Below are positions 1 through 5,304 of a DNA stretch of 5,304 nucleotides, piece after piece. The position numbers and the translations under genes are program-made. Location: NCBI GenBank assembly GCA_021200895.1, contig JAJQFX010000161.1, forward strand, positions 1-5,304, in the 5' to 3' direction. The stretch comes from Clostridiales bacterium. GTDB lineage: Bacteria; Bacillota; Clostridia; Oscillospirales; Oscillospiraceae. The notes beneath the pieces were generated by a model. It saw nothing but the letters and a program-made list of their open reading frames with translations, was not told the DNA's origin and did no database searches. The stretch's first letter is position 1; each line of letters starts with the position of its first letter.

Positions 1-421
1 TGCCGAACCGCTCCAGGTCGGCCACCATCTCGCCCACCGCGCCGCAGGCGTAGCCTTCGCCCAGCCAGGCGGCGATGTCGGTGTGGTCATAGTCCAGCGC
101 TTTCAGCTTCTGGATGTTCACCAGCACCACGGGGACATCCAAATCCTTCACAGCGGGGAGCATATTGTAGGAGGTGGCGTAAGTCAGGAGCTGCAAGAAC
201 ACCAAATCCACATCCGCCGCCCGGAACAGGTCGCCCGCAGCCTGGGACTGCTCTTTGGTGGTCACCATGCCGCCGTCCACGATGTCCACCGTGTCGGGGA
301 TGGTTTTCTTGAACGCCTCGTACTGGGCCGTAAATTCTGGCACCAGAGAGGGGAACTGGGGCAGATAGGCCCCCAGCGCGATGGAAAAGACGCCTACCTT
401 CGCTTTTGTGTTGACTAACAT
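1..421 (-). CDS. L-fucose/L-arabinose isomerase family protein, N-terminal part (runs off the left edge)
   Basis: Only the first 140 codons are present; the gene continues beyond base 1. The protein begins MLVNTKAKVGVFSIALG and shows the N-terminal Rossmann-like domain of the AraA/FucI superfamily: a first strand KVGVFSIALGAYLPQF (residues 8-23), a second element VDIVDGGMVTTKEQSQAAG (45-63), then DVDLVFLQLLTYATS (70-84) and the strand DVPVVLVNIQ (95-104). This order is typical of arabinose isomerase-like proteins, which interconvert aldoses and ketoses using a metal ion; the metal and catalytic residues lie in the missing part. The start is fixed by a GGAGG ribosome site (complement of 429-433) 7 nt upstream; the ATG at 426 meets a stop after two further codons. 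It lies 15 bp after rhaB, so the two are almost certainly co-transcribed. By inference it makes the ketose that the kinase phosphorylates. The exact sugar (fucose, rhamnose, arabinose or other) cannot be told from this fragment. Confidence 0.82.
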   Translation of the reverse strand, partial: MLVNTKAKVGVFSIALGAYLPQFPSLVPEFTAQYEAFKKTIPDTVDIVDGGMVTTKEQSQAAGDLFRAADVDLVFLQLLTYATSYNMLPAVKDLDVPVVLVNIQKLKALDYDHTDIAAWLGEGYACGAVGEMVADLERFG

Positions 422-436
422 TGCATAACCTCCGTT

Positions 437-1888
437 TCACATTGGTTGAATTTCCGGAATGTCGAAGCTGCTGCGGATAGCATTTCGGGCCGCCTGTAAG
501 CTGTCGAACTCGCCTGCCTGGATGAACTGCACCAGCAGGTTGCCGATGGCGGTGCCCTCCACCGGCCCGGCGTAGACAGGCAGCCCGGTGGCGTTGGCGG
601 TCATCTGGTTCAGGTACATATCCTGACAGCCGCCGCCCACGATGTTGATGCTGGTGTAGGTCTTGCCGGTGAGCTTCTGCAAGTCGCGGATGGCCTCGGC
701 GTAGCGGCGGGTCAGGCTGACGTAAACGCACTGCATGACCTCCCCCACCGTCTCCGGGACGGGCTGGCCGGTTTTCGCGCAGTAGTCCTTCACGGCCTGA
801 ATCATGCTGTCGGGAGCCAGGAACCCGGCGTCGTCCACATCCACCACAGAGGTGAAATCCTGTGCGCCCTTTGCGGCTTCGATGAGGTCGGGGAAACCCC
901 ACTGTTTGCCGCTGGCACTGTGGGCGGTCTTGCCCGCCACATAGTTGACCCCGTTCAGTTCCCGGCGGATGGACTGAATCATCCACAGGCCCATGATGTT
1001 TTTCAGGTAGCGGTAGCGGTACCATGCCCCGCCCTCGTTGGTGAAGTTCTGGACCCGGCTGGCCTCAGTGGTGATGGGCTGCTCGTTCTCCACCCCCAGC
1101 AGGCTCCAGGTGCCGCTGGAGAGGTACACCGCGTTGTCGTCCCTGGCGGGAACGGCGAGGAACGCCGAGCCGGTGTCGTGGGTGGCGGGGAGGACGACGG
1201 CAGCGTTGAAGCCCACCTCCCGCTGAATCTCCGGCAGCAGTTCCCCCACCGTCTCGCCGGGCATGGACAGGGGGCCGAACAGCCCCTCCGGCAGGCCCAG
1301 GGTGCGAATCAGGTCATAGCCCCAGGTTTTGGCGGCGGCTTTTACCAGGTTGGTGCTGGTGGCGTTGGTGTACTCCTGCTTTTTGACCCCGGTGAGCAGG
1401 AAGTGGAAGTAGTCCGGAATCATCAGCAGGCTCTCCGCCTGCTCCAGCTGCTCGGGGTGCTCCCGCTGCTGGGCCAGAAGCTGATAGACGGTATTGAAAC
1501 TCTGCTTCTGGATGCCGGTGCGCTCGTACAGTTCGCTGGGGGAGACTTTTTCCTCCAGCACGCTGTCCATCCCCTGGGTGCGGCTGTCCCGGTAGGCGAC
1601 AGCGTCCCCCAGAATCCGGTCATTCCCGTCCAGCAGGACGTAATCCACCGCCCAGGTGTCAATGCCGATGGTGGCCGGGATTTTTCCGGCGGCTTTGCAG
1701 GCTTTCAGGCCGCTGACGATGCCGTTCCACAGGTTGTCCAAATCCCAGCAGTCGTGGCCGTTTTTTCGCAGCTGTCTGTTGTCAAACCGGTAAACCTCCT
1801 CTAGGGTGATGACCCCGTCCTGCACGGAGCCGAGGATGTGCCGCCCGGAGGAGGCGCCGATGTCGATGGCCAGACAGTAGTTGCTCAT
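437..1888 (-). CDS. rhaB: rhamnulokinase (FGGY carbohydrate kinase)
   Basis: This 483-residue cytoplasmic FGGY-family kinase should phosphorylate L-rhamnulose to L-rhamnulose 1-phosphate with ATP; E. coli RhaB has about the same length (489). Visible family motifs are the N-terminal phosphate loop AIDIGASSGR (7-16), the substrate region GIDTWAVDYVLLDG (75-88), AYRDSRTQG (98-106), the RTGIQKQSFNTVYQL segment (123-137), MIPDYFHFLLTG (156-167), ATHDTGSAF (235-243) with the probable catalytic base Asp238 (Asp237 in E. coli RhaB), SSGTWSLLGVE (257-267), NEGG with RYLKNIMGLW (284-302), and the C-terminal nucleotide motif NIVGGGCQDMYLNQ (415-428). No key residue is missing. The ATG has GGAGG 7 nt upstream (complement of 1896-1900). 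It is the first gene of the leftward operon and divergent from an AraC-type regulator. Relatives of RhaB can also act on L-fuculose, which matters because the next gene is a fucose/arabinose-type isomerase. Confidence 0.95.
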   Translation of the reverse strand: MSNYCLAIDIGASSGRHILGSVQDGVITLEEVYRFDNRQLRKNGHDCWDLDNLWNGIVSGLKACKAAGKIPATIGIDTWAVDYVLLDGNDRILGDAVAYRDSRTQGMDSVLEEKVSPSELYERTGIQKQSFNTVYQLLAQQREHPEQLEQAESLLMIPDYFHFLLTGVKKQEYTNATSTNLVKAAAKTWGYDLIRTLGLPEGLFGPLSMPGETVGELLPEIQREVGFNAAVVLPATHDTGSAFLAVPARDDNAVYLSSGTWSLLGVENEQPITTEASRVQNFTNEGGAWYRYRYLKNIMGLWMIQSIRRELNGVNYVAGKTAHSASGKQWGFPDLIEAAKGAQDFTSVVDVDDAGFLAPDSMIQAVKDYCAKTGQPVPETVGEVMQCVYVSLTRRYAEAIRDLQKLTGKTYTSINIVGGGCQDMYLNQMTANATGLPVYAGPVEGTAIGNLLVQFIQAGEFDSLQAARNAIRSSFDIPEIQPM

Positions 1889-1921
1889 GGGAATCCCTCC
1901 TTTTGCTTATTTGATACTGCT

Positions 1922-1950
1922 ATTGTAGCGCCGCCGGGCAGAAAAAGGAA
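1922..1950 (-). promoter_or_regulatory. probable rhaB operon promoter with weak -35
   Basis: On the minus strand a good -10 box TACAAT lies at the complement of 1922-1927, about 34 bp before the rhaB start codon. At 17-bp spacing the -35 position (complement of 1945-1950) reads TTCCTT, matching the consensus TTGACA only in the first two bases. A decent -10 with a poor -35 is what is expected of a promoter that needs an activator, consistent with the divergent AraC-family gene. This is a reading by eye; no start site is known. Confidence 0.55.
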
Positions 1951-1979
1951 GGTCTTTATCAAATGAAATGAGGGACCTT
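1949..1979. promoter_or_regulatory. inverted repeat, candidate regulator operator
   Basis: AAGGTC (1949-1954) and GACCTT (1974-1979) form a perfect 6-bp inverted repeat with a 19-bp spacer, so the half-sites are 25 bp apart centre to centre, a little over two helical turns. One half overlaps the weak rhaB -35 region and the other ends just before the regulator's -35 box at 1982. A protein bound here could touch both divergent promoters. Operator function is inferred from position only; AraC-family sites are often direct repeats, so the true recognition sequence may differ. Confidence 0.4.
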
Positions 1980-1981
1980 AT

Positions 1982-2010
1982 TTGCAAACGGGCGAACACT
2001 GTGGTATGAT
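1982..2010 (+). promoter_or_regulatory. promoter of the AraC-family regulator gene
   Basis: TTGCAA (1982-1987) and TATGAT (2005-2010) are separated by exactly 17 bp, and the -10 is preceded by TG at 2002-2003 with one base between, an extended -10. Transcription should start near 2017, about 26 nt before the ATG at 2043, with a GAGGAGG ribosome site at 2029-2035. It looks like a fairly strong constitutive sigma-A promoter, unlike the divergent rhaB promoter. Confidence 0.7.
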
Positions 2011-2026
2011 AGAGGTACCCTATCAT
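2006..2026. promoter_or_regulatory. perfect 7-bp dyad over the regulator -10 and start site
   Basis: ATGATAG (2006-2012) and CTATCAT (2020-2026) are perfect inverted copies around a 7-bp centre containing GGTACC. The left arm overlaps the -10 hexamer and the centre falls on the expected transcription start, so the repeat would be only partly present in the RNA. A DNA operator for repression or autoregulation is therefore more likely than an RNA hairpin. The binding protein is unknown. Confidence 0.4.
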
Positions 2027-2042
2027 CCGAGGAGGAATCCCC

Positions 2043-3020
2043 ATGAACGAAGCTCTGCTCTCCCAGCTTCGCCCTGTCGCGGCGGAGGAACAGGCCATCC
2101 TGGACGGCAACCAGCGCATTCAGCGGGAGTTGTACACCTCCCGCCGGGAATTTGTGGTGGACAGCCGGAAGCTGCTGGAGAAGGGGCAGCTTATCGAAAT
2201 CCGCCCCCACACCCGGTTCATCCACTTCCCCCGGCACCGGCACAACTATGTGGAGCTGGTGTATATGTGCTCCGGCACCACCCGCCACATCCTGAACGAC
2301 ACCGAGACCGTCACCCTGGAGGAGGGCGACCTGCTGTTCCTGAACCAGGGGGTGTACCACGAAATTTTACCTGCCGGGCGGGAGGACATCGCGGTGAACT
2401 TCATCATCCTGCCGGAGTTCTTTGACCGCGCCATCTCCATGATAGAGCGGGAGAACGTTCTGCGGGACTTCCTTCTCTCCACCCTGTCCGGGACAGGGAC
2501 GGACGCCCACTATCTGTACATTCCGGCGAAGAACCTCCTGCCGGTGCAGAATCTGATGGAGAACATGGTGTGGACGCTGCTCCATGGCGGCAGCAACACC
2601 AACACCCTGAACCAGACCACCATGGGCCTGCTGCTGCTGAATCTCTCCCAGTACGCGGAGGCCATCAGCCGGGACGACCCCAATCAGCGGGAGCAAAATC
2701 TGGTGTTCCTGACCCTGAAATACATCGACACCCACTATAAATCCGGCACCCTGGCGGAGGTATCCGCCCAGCTGGGCTGCCCTACCTATGTTCTGAGCCG
2801 CCTGCTGACGAAGCGCGCCGGGGGCAGCTTTAAGGATTTGCTCCAGCAGCGGAAGCTCCAGCAGGCGGCCTACCTGCTGGCCAACACCCCCTTGACGGTG
2901 GAGGCCATTCTGGACAGCATCGGCTACCGAAACAGCAGTTACTTTTACCGCCGCTTCCGGGAGAAGTACGGCTGCTCCCCGGTGGACTACCGGAAGCGGG
3001 AGACGGAGAAAAAGTTTTAG
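2043..3020 (+). CDS. AraC family transcriptional regulator, probable regulator of the divergent rhaB operon
   Basis: The 325-residue protein has the usual AraC-family layout. The N-terminal half holds a cupin-type sugar-sensing domain, roughly residues 50-130, with HFPRHRHNYVELVYMCSG (61-78), the histidines and glutamate typical of this fold, then EEGDLLFLNQGVYHEI (93-108). The C-terminal 100 residues are the DNA-binding domain with two helix-turn-helix units: TLAEVSAQLGCPTYVLSRLL (236-255) and LTVEAILDSIGYRNSSYF (284-301), followed by the signature FREKYGCSPVDYRK (305-318). The start is supported by GAGGAGG 7 nt upstream. It is transcribed away from rhaB across a 154-bp shared control region, so it very likely senses the sugar or its phosphate and activates rhaB; that link is inferred from position. 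It could equally control distant genes. The symbol rhaR/rhaS is not assigned, because the effector is unknown. Confidence 0.93.
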   Translation: MNEALLSQLRPVAAEEQAILDGNQRIQRELYTSRREFVVDSRKLLEKGQLIEIRPHTRFIHFPRHRHNYVELVYMCSGTTRHILNDTETVTLEEGDLLFLNQGVYHEILPAGREDIAVNFIILPEFFDRAISMIERENVLRDFLLSTLSGTGTDAHYLYIPAKNLLPVQNLMENMVWTLLHGGSNTNTLNQTTMGLLLLNLSQYAEAISRDDPNQREQNLVFLTLKYIDTHYKSGTLAEVSAQLGCPTYVLSRLLTKRAGGSFKDLLQQRKLQQAAYLLANTPLTVEAILDSIGYRNSSYFYRRFREKYGCSPVDYRKRETEKKF

Positions 3021-3085
3021 ATGCCGCAACCGTACCGCCCCGTTTTGCGTCTCTATCCATAGAACACAGAAAAGGAGGAATCGCT

Positions 3086-3565
3086 ATGAAGAAGTATCTC
3101 GCCTGGCTGCCTGCCCTGGCCCTGCTGCTGATCCTGACGGGCTGCGGCAATATCCGCACTTCGCCGCCCGCTTTGACCGTCACGGCGGACAGCGGTACCT
3201 CAGTGGAGGCCATGCTGGGCACCTACTCCTGGGAGTACGAGGCCGGAGAAGAGTGGAAGGGCATTTCGTCCGATTCGGCCCACCCGCTCTGGTGTCAGGA
3301 ATGGATGCCCGCCCTGGACGCCTCCGGCGAGACTGTCACCGTCAGCACGGAGGTTTCACCGGACAGCATCACCGTCCAGTGCTGGAGCGTGGACAACTGG
3401 TGCGCCGAAGACCTTCCCGACGGCGAAGCGGTGGAGACGGACGGCCTGACCTTCCCCCTCCGGGACGACGGGGACTATGTTTACGAGGTCACTGCCCGAT
3501 GGAACAGCGCCGACAAGTGGAACGGCACCGCTTACTACTGCTTCTACACCGAAGGGGCTGACTGA
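3086..3565 (+). CDS. small secreted lipoprotein of unknown function
   Basis: The 159-residue protein starts with a clear lipoprotein signal: MKK, a hydrophobic core (residues 5-17) and the lipobox LTGC (17-20), so Cys20 should be lipidated and the mature protein anchored outside the membrane. The rest is acidic, rich in Trp and Tyr, and looks like a small beta-rich domain: GTYSWEYEAGEEWKG (45-59), DSAHPLWCQEWMP (63-75), DSITVQCWSVDNW (93-105) and DGDYVYEVTARWN (128-140), ending AYYCFYTEGAD. Besides Cys20 there are four cysteines (70, 99, 106, 152), enough for two disulfides. Proteins of this style occur in clostridia, but I do not know a function. GGAGG lies 7 nt before the ATG. It follows the regulator by 65 bp with no clear promoter or terminator between, so it is probably co-transcribed, although nothing ties it to sugar use. 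Confidence 0.85.
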   Translation: MKKYLAWLPALALLLILTGCGNIRTSPPALTVTADSGTSVEAMLGTYSWEYEAGEEWKGISSDSAHPLWCQEWMPALDASGETVTVSTEVSPDSITVQCWSVDNWCAEDLPDGEAVETDGLTFPLRDDGDYVYEVTARWNSADKWNGTAYYCFYTEGAD

Positions 3566-3609
3566 ACTGCCTGCGCCCAATGCAAAAATGGATGCAACAC
3601 GCAAAAAAG

Positions 3610-3646
3610 AATCCCACCGGAACCGCATTGTTTCCGGTGGGATTTT
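3610..3646 (+). terminator. intrinsic terminator after the lipoprotein gene (possibly bidirectional)
   Basis: A perfect 13-bp stem pairs 3610-3622 (AATCCCACCGGAA) with 3632-3644 (TTCCGGTGGGATT) around a 9-nt loop, ending in TTTT (3643-3646). On the minus strand the same stem is followed by a longer run, TTCTTTTTT, so it should also stop transcription from the right. It sits 45 bp after the lipoprotein stop codon and separates that unit from the exporter genes. Confidence 0.85.
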
Positions 3647-3693
3647 GGCGTGGGTGGGGAACAAGGATTTCCCGGAAAATTTGCCCTCCATAC

Positions 3694-3722
3694 TTGTATA
3701 GGGACAGGAGGTTTGCTATAAT
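3694..3722 (+). promoter_or_regulatory. promoter of the yjjP-yjjB exporter genes
   Basis: The -10 is a perfect TATAAT (3717-3722) preceded by TG at 3714-3715, an extended -10. A partial -35 TTGTAT (3694-3699) lies 17 bp upstream. Transcription should start near 3729, giving a leader of about 34 nt before the ATG at 3763, with AAAGGA at 3751-3756 as ribosome site. The -10 strength and the terminator just upstream show this is a separate unit from the lipoprotein gene. Confidence 0.75.
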
Positions 3723-3762
3723 GTAACTTGGAAAAGCTTGACACGAGAGAAAGGAATGGCCT

Positions 3763-4530
3763 ATGAACGAATTGAATCAAATCCTTGAATTTATCCTGAA
3801 ATTCAGTGAGCGTATGCTGGTCAGCGGGGCGAACCTGGAGCGGCTGGACGACAGCGTTTACCGCATCTGCGACGCCTATGGCTGCCAGGATGTACAGTTT
3901 TTCTCACTGAACTGTTACATCAGCCTGAGCATGAAGGATGCCGAGGGAAACAAGGCTATGGGGCAGCGGTGCATCTGGAGCGGCACGGACACGCATCTGG
4001 AGAACCTCAGCAGACTGAACCAGCTATCCCGGCAAATCTGCGCGGAGCCGCCGGAACCTGCGGCCCTGGAGGGGCTGCTGAATGAGGCGGTGAACACAAA
4101 GGGCTACTCCCAGCCGATGCTCCTGGCGGGCTTCCTGCTGGCGATGGCGGGCCTGACCGGCGTGTTTGACGGCAGCCTGGGGGACTTGGTGGTCATCCTG
4201 TTCAACACGGTGCTGATGTTCCTGGCGGGGCTTTATCTGAAACGGCTCATCTTCAACAAGGTGGTGTTCAACGTCCTCTGCACCTTTGTGGTGGGCAGTA
4301 TTGCCATCGGCGCGCAGGCAATCGGCCTGGCCAGCGACCTCTACACCGTGATGATTGTGAACAGCATGATGCTGATTCCCGGTATCCAGATGGTAAACTC
4401 CTTTCGGAACATTCTCTGCGGAAATGAGATCAACGGTTTGGTGGAGTTTTTCAAGGTCGTATTGGAGACGATGGCCATCGTCGGCGGTTTTATCCTGAGT
4501 ATTTATCTGTTTGGGAGGACGATAGCATGA
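3763..4530 (+). CDS. yjjP: threonine/serine exporter family protein, YjjP-type subunit (ThrE N-terminal half)
   Basis: The 255-residue inner-membrane protein matches the N-terminal half of ThrE-type exporters. A soluble N-terminal domain of about 110 residues carries the family segment SGANLERLDDSVYRICDAYG (21-40). Five membrane segments follow at roughly 117-136, 139-159, 168-188, 193-211 and 230-250. The conserved stretch MLIPGIQMVNSFRNILCGNE (203-222) and the following GLVEFFKVVLETMAIVGG (225-242) are the most typical parts. In Corynebacterium ThrE the two halves are fused and export threonine and serine; in E. coli the separate YjjP and YjjB proteins together export succinate. Which substrate applies here is unknown. 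Its stop overlaps the next start in ATGA, implying translational coupling and a 1:1 complex with YjjB. Confidence 0.9.
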   Translation: MNELNQILEFILKFSERMLVSGANLERLDDSVYRICDAYGCQDVQFFSLNCYISLSMKDAEGNKAMGQRCIWSGTDTHLENLSRLNQLSRQICAEPPEPAALEGLLNEAVNTKGYSQPMLLAGFLLAMAGLTGVFDGSLGDLVVILFNTVLMFLAGLYLKRLIFNKVVFNVLCTFVVGSIAIGAQAIGLASDLYTVMIVNSMMLIPGIQMVNSFRNILCGNEINGLVEFFKVVLETMAIVGGFILSIYLFGRTIA

Positions 4531-5008
4531 TGGAAGCAATCAAATTAGTGTTCTGCTCTTTTTGCTCTTCCTTTGGCTTCGGCATTGTGTTCCGAATCGA
4601 ACGGAAGTACCTGCTGGTTGCCGGACTCAGCGGCGCGCTGACCAGAATCGTCTATCTGGTGCTGCTGCAAATTACGCCGGAGCCCTTTATCTCCTGCTTC
4701 CTGGCGGCTGTGGCGGCGTCCATTTTCTCGGAATTTATGGCGTCCACCACGAAAACCCCTCCACCGTGTTTATCTACCCCTCCATCGTCCCGCTGCTGCC
4801 CGGCGGCACGCTCTATTATACCGTGGTCGGGCTGCTGCTCCAGGATACGGAGCTGGTCGCCACCAATGCGGCCCCCTGCCTCCACTCCCTGGCGGGGCTG
4901 GGCGTCGGCTTCATTATCATCTCCATCTTTATGCACTACAGGCGCACCTATCGGCACCGGATGAAGTGGAAGCTGCTGGGCCGCTTCGGGAAGAAGTCCA
5001 AAGTGTGA
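4527..5008 (+). pseudogene. yjjB: YjjB-type exporter subunit, interrupted by a one-base frameshift
   Basis: The ATG overlaps the yjjP stop (ATGA) and has GGGAGG at 4513-4518. Codons 1-77 read as a normal membrane protein with three hydrophobic segments (about 6-22, 28-47, 53-72) ending SEFMASTTKT. From here the original frame turns into a non-membrane, Pro/Ser/Cys-rich tail and stops at 4964. In the -1 frame, starting at CCC 4757-4759, the expected family sequence resumes: PSTVFIYPSIVPLLPGG (the conserved Pro-rich motif of this family), a further membrane segment (LAGLGVGFIIISIFMHY) and a basic end, RFGKKSKV, stopping at 5008. Joined, it gives 160 residues, the normal length for this subunit. 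One base is missing relative to an intact gene, in the run AAAACCCC (4752-4759). This is either a real inactivating mutation, phase variation or a sequencing error; a classical slippery heptamer is not present. Confidence 0.88.
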
Positions 5009-5035
5009 CCCTTTCAACAATTTCGTGACAGCGTT

Positions 5036-5087
5036 GCCCCACTCTGCCGGAGGAGAGATACCCGGCAGGGTGGGGCCTGTTTTCCTT
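5036..5087 (+). terminator. strong intrinsic terminator after yjjB
   Basis: A 15-bp stem pairs 5036-5050 with 5062-5076 (GCCCCACTCTGCCGG against CCGGCAGGGTGGGGC, one T-G pair), with an 11-nt loop, followed by the T-rich CTGTTTTCCTT. It lies 27 bp after the stop codon in the restored yjjB frame (5008), which supports 5008 as the true end of the gene rather than 4964. Confidence 0.88.
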
Positions 5088-5097
5088 AGACAAGGAA
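5082..5097. repeat. short perfect inverted repeat after the terminator
   Basis: TTCCTT (5082-5087) and AAGGAA (5092-5097) are perfect inverted copies with a 4-nt loop, overlapping the terminator's T-rich tail. AAGGAA occurs again at 5104-5109. It marks the change from the exporter unit to the structured non-coding stretch; no function is known. Confidence 0.4.
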
Positions 5098-5130
5098 GGT
5101 TGAAGGAACAACGTTTTGCCCTCCCGGGGG

Positions 5131-5174
5131 CTGACTACCGCCTGCTGACCCTTTGCGGTATCCTCCTCGGTCAG
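5131..5174. repeat. nested inverted repeats (hairpin A of the right-edge block)
   Basis: CTGAC (5131-5135) pairs with GTCAG (5170-5174), and directly inside it TACCGC (5136-5141) pairs with GCGGTA (5155-5160). The outer strand is continuous on the left and has a 9-nt bulge on the right. This is too orderly for chance in a 44-bp stretch, but the role is unknown. Confidence 0.5.
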
Positions 5175-5182
5175 TGAGCCTT

Positions 5183-5197
5183 GCCAGCGTAGCTGGC
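5183..5197. repeat. perfect inverted repeat (hairpin B of the right-edge block)
   Basis: GCCAGC (5183-5188) and GCTGGC (5192-5197) are separated by GTA, a compact perfect hairpin 8 bp after hairpin A and 15 bp before hairpin C. Confidence 0.6.
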
Positions 5198-5212
5198 TGC
5201 GGTTTTCGGCTA

Positions 5213-5235
5213 AAAATATGCCGCTGGCATATTTT
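5213..5235. repeat. perfect 10-bp inverted repeat (hairpin C of the right-edge block)
   Basis: AAAATATGCC (5213-5222) and GGCATATTTT (5226-5235) are perfect inverted copies around GCT. TGCGG (5198-5202) and CCGCA (5243-5247) could form an outer stem around it. It resembles a terminator (GC-rich tip, T run after the right arm, A run before the left), so it could stop transcription in either direction; it could also be a protein-binding palindrome. Confidence 0.7.
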
Positions 5236-5304
5236 CTTAACGCCGCAAACTCGCTCCGCCGAGAAAAGTAGCAAAAGAGGGCGGCTCAGGGAGGGGCTTC
5301 GGGG

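Larger units (their letters stand above)
5088..5304. other. structured non-coding stretch, possible edge of a mobile element or dispersed repeat
   Basis: After the yjjB terminator there is no convincing gene up to the window end. The only sizeable open frame (5086-5274, minus) begins with TTG, lacks a ribosome site, and runs through all the hairpins. The stretch carries three perfect or nested inverted repeats within about 105 bp, then a G-rich tail (GGCTCAGGGAGGGGCTTCGG near 5283-5302). Such a cluster of dyads is seen at transfer origins and near ends of integrative elements, but no relaxase, integrase or direct repeat is visible here, so the identity is open. Confidence 0.4.

Noticed and set aside
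87..1025. Long minus-strand open frame (312 codons) spanning the rhaB end and the isomerase start
   Set aside because: It overlaps both real genes in another frame, is full of Gly/Arg/Pro/His, and has no conserved motif.
920..1804. Long open frame on the plus strand (294 codons) opposite rhaB
   Set aside because: It lies entirely antisense to rhaB, whose motifs are complete. The translation is low-complexity Gly/Val/Gln-rich with no recognisable domain, as expected of an antisense frame in GC-rich coding DNA.
2367..3029. Minus-strand open frame (220 codons) opposite the regulator
   Set aside because: It is antisense to the conserved helix-turn-helix region of the regulator, Gln/Val-rich and without domain features.
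3021..3085. A separate promoter for the lipoprotein gene
   Set aside because: TTGCGT at 3045-3050 has no -10-like hexamer at 16-18 bp, so I call no promoter here.
4752..4760. Programmed -1 ribosomal frameshifting in yjjB
   Set aside because: The bases do not form a standard X XXY YYZ heptamer in the reading frame and no obvious pseudoknot follows at the right distance by eye. The 0-frame product would also have a useless tail. Kept only as a remote alternative to mutation or error.
5086..5274. Minus-strand open frame of 62 codons in the right-edge block
   Set aside because: It starts with TTG, has no ribosome site, contains all the inverted repeats and ends inside the terminator's T-rich tail; this fits non-coding structured DNA better.
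1..5304. tRNA or rRNA genes, CRISPR arrays, transposase genes
   Set aside because: I found no cloverleaf with TTCRA arm, no regularly spaced direct repeats and no transposase or integrase motifs on either strand.

Overview
The window looks like chromosome from a GC-rich Gram-positive anaerobe, most likely a gut clostridium of the Oscillospiraceae type (Oscillibacter/Flavonifractor-like). This is inferred from strong GGAGG ribosome sites about 7 nt before almost every start, G/C-rich third codon positions, a clostridial-style short lipoprotein, a split YjjP/YjjB exporter, and TTGnnn-17-TATnAT promoters. No ribosomal RNA or other phylogenetic marker is present, so the assignment is tentative.

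Left part (1-1888, minus strand): a deoxysugar catabolic operon. Rhamnulokinase (rhaB) is transcribed leftwards and is followed after 15 bp by the start of a protein of the L-fucose/L-arabinose isomerase superfamily, which runs off the left edge. This isomerase type is not RhaA, so the operon may handle L-fucose or another 6-deoxy sugar, or a mixture, rather than only L-rhamnose.

Middle (1889-3565): a 154-bp divergent control region separates rhaB from an AraC-family regulator on the plus strand. It holds a good regulator promoter, a weak rhaB promoter with a recognisable -10 but no good -35 (as expected for an activated promoter), an inverted repeat sitting between the two promoters, and a second dyad over the regulator's -10/start site. 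The likely logic is sugar-responsive activation of the kinase/isomerase operon by the divergent regulator. Behind the regulator is a small lipoprotein of unknown function, closed by a hairpin terminator.

Right part (3566-5087, plus strand): an independent transcription unit with its own strong extended -10 promoter, coding for a two-component ThrE-type exporter: YjjP (intact) and YjjB, joined by an ATGA overlap. YjjB is interrupted by a one-base frameshift at an AAAACCCC run. The reconstructed protein (160 aa) is otherwise complete. The unit ends in a strong intrinsic terminator.

Right edge (5088-5304): no convincing gene. It is a densely structured stretch with several perfect inverted repeats, unlike the rest of the window. 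It may be the edge of a mobile element, an oriT-like region, a dispersed intergenic repeat or a structured RNA. This and the yjjB frameshift are the two things most worth checking.
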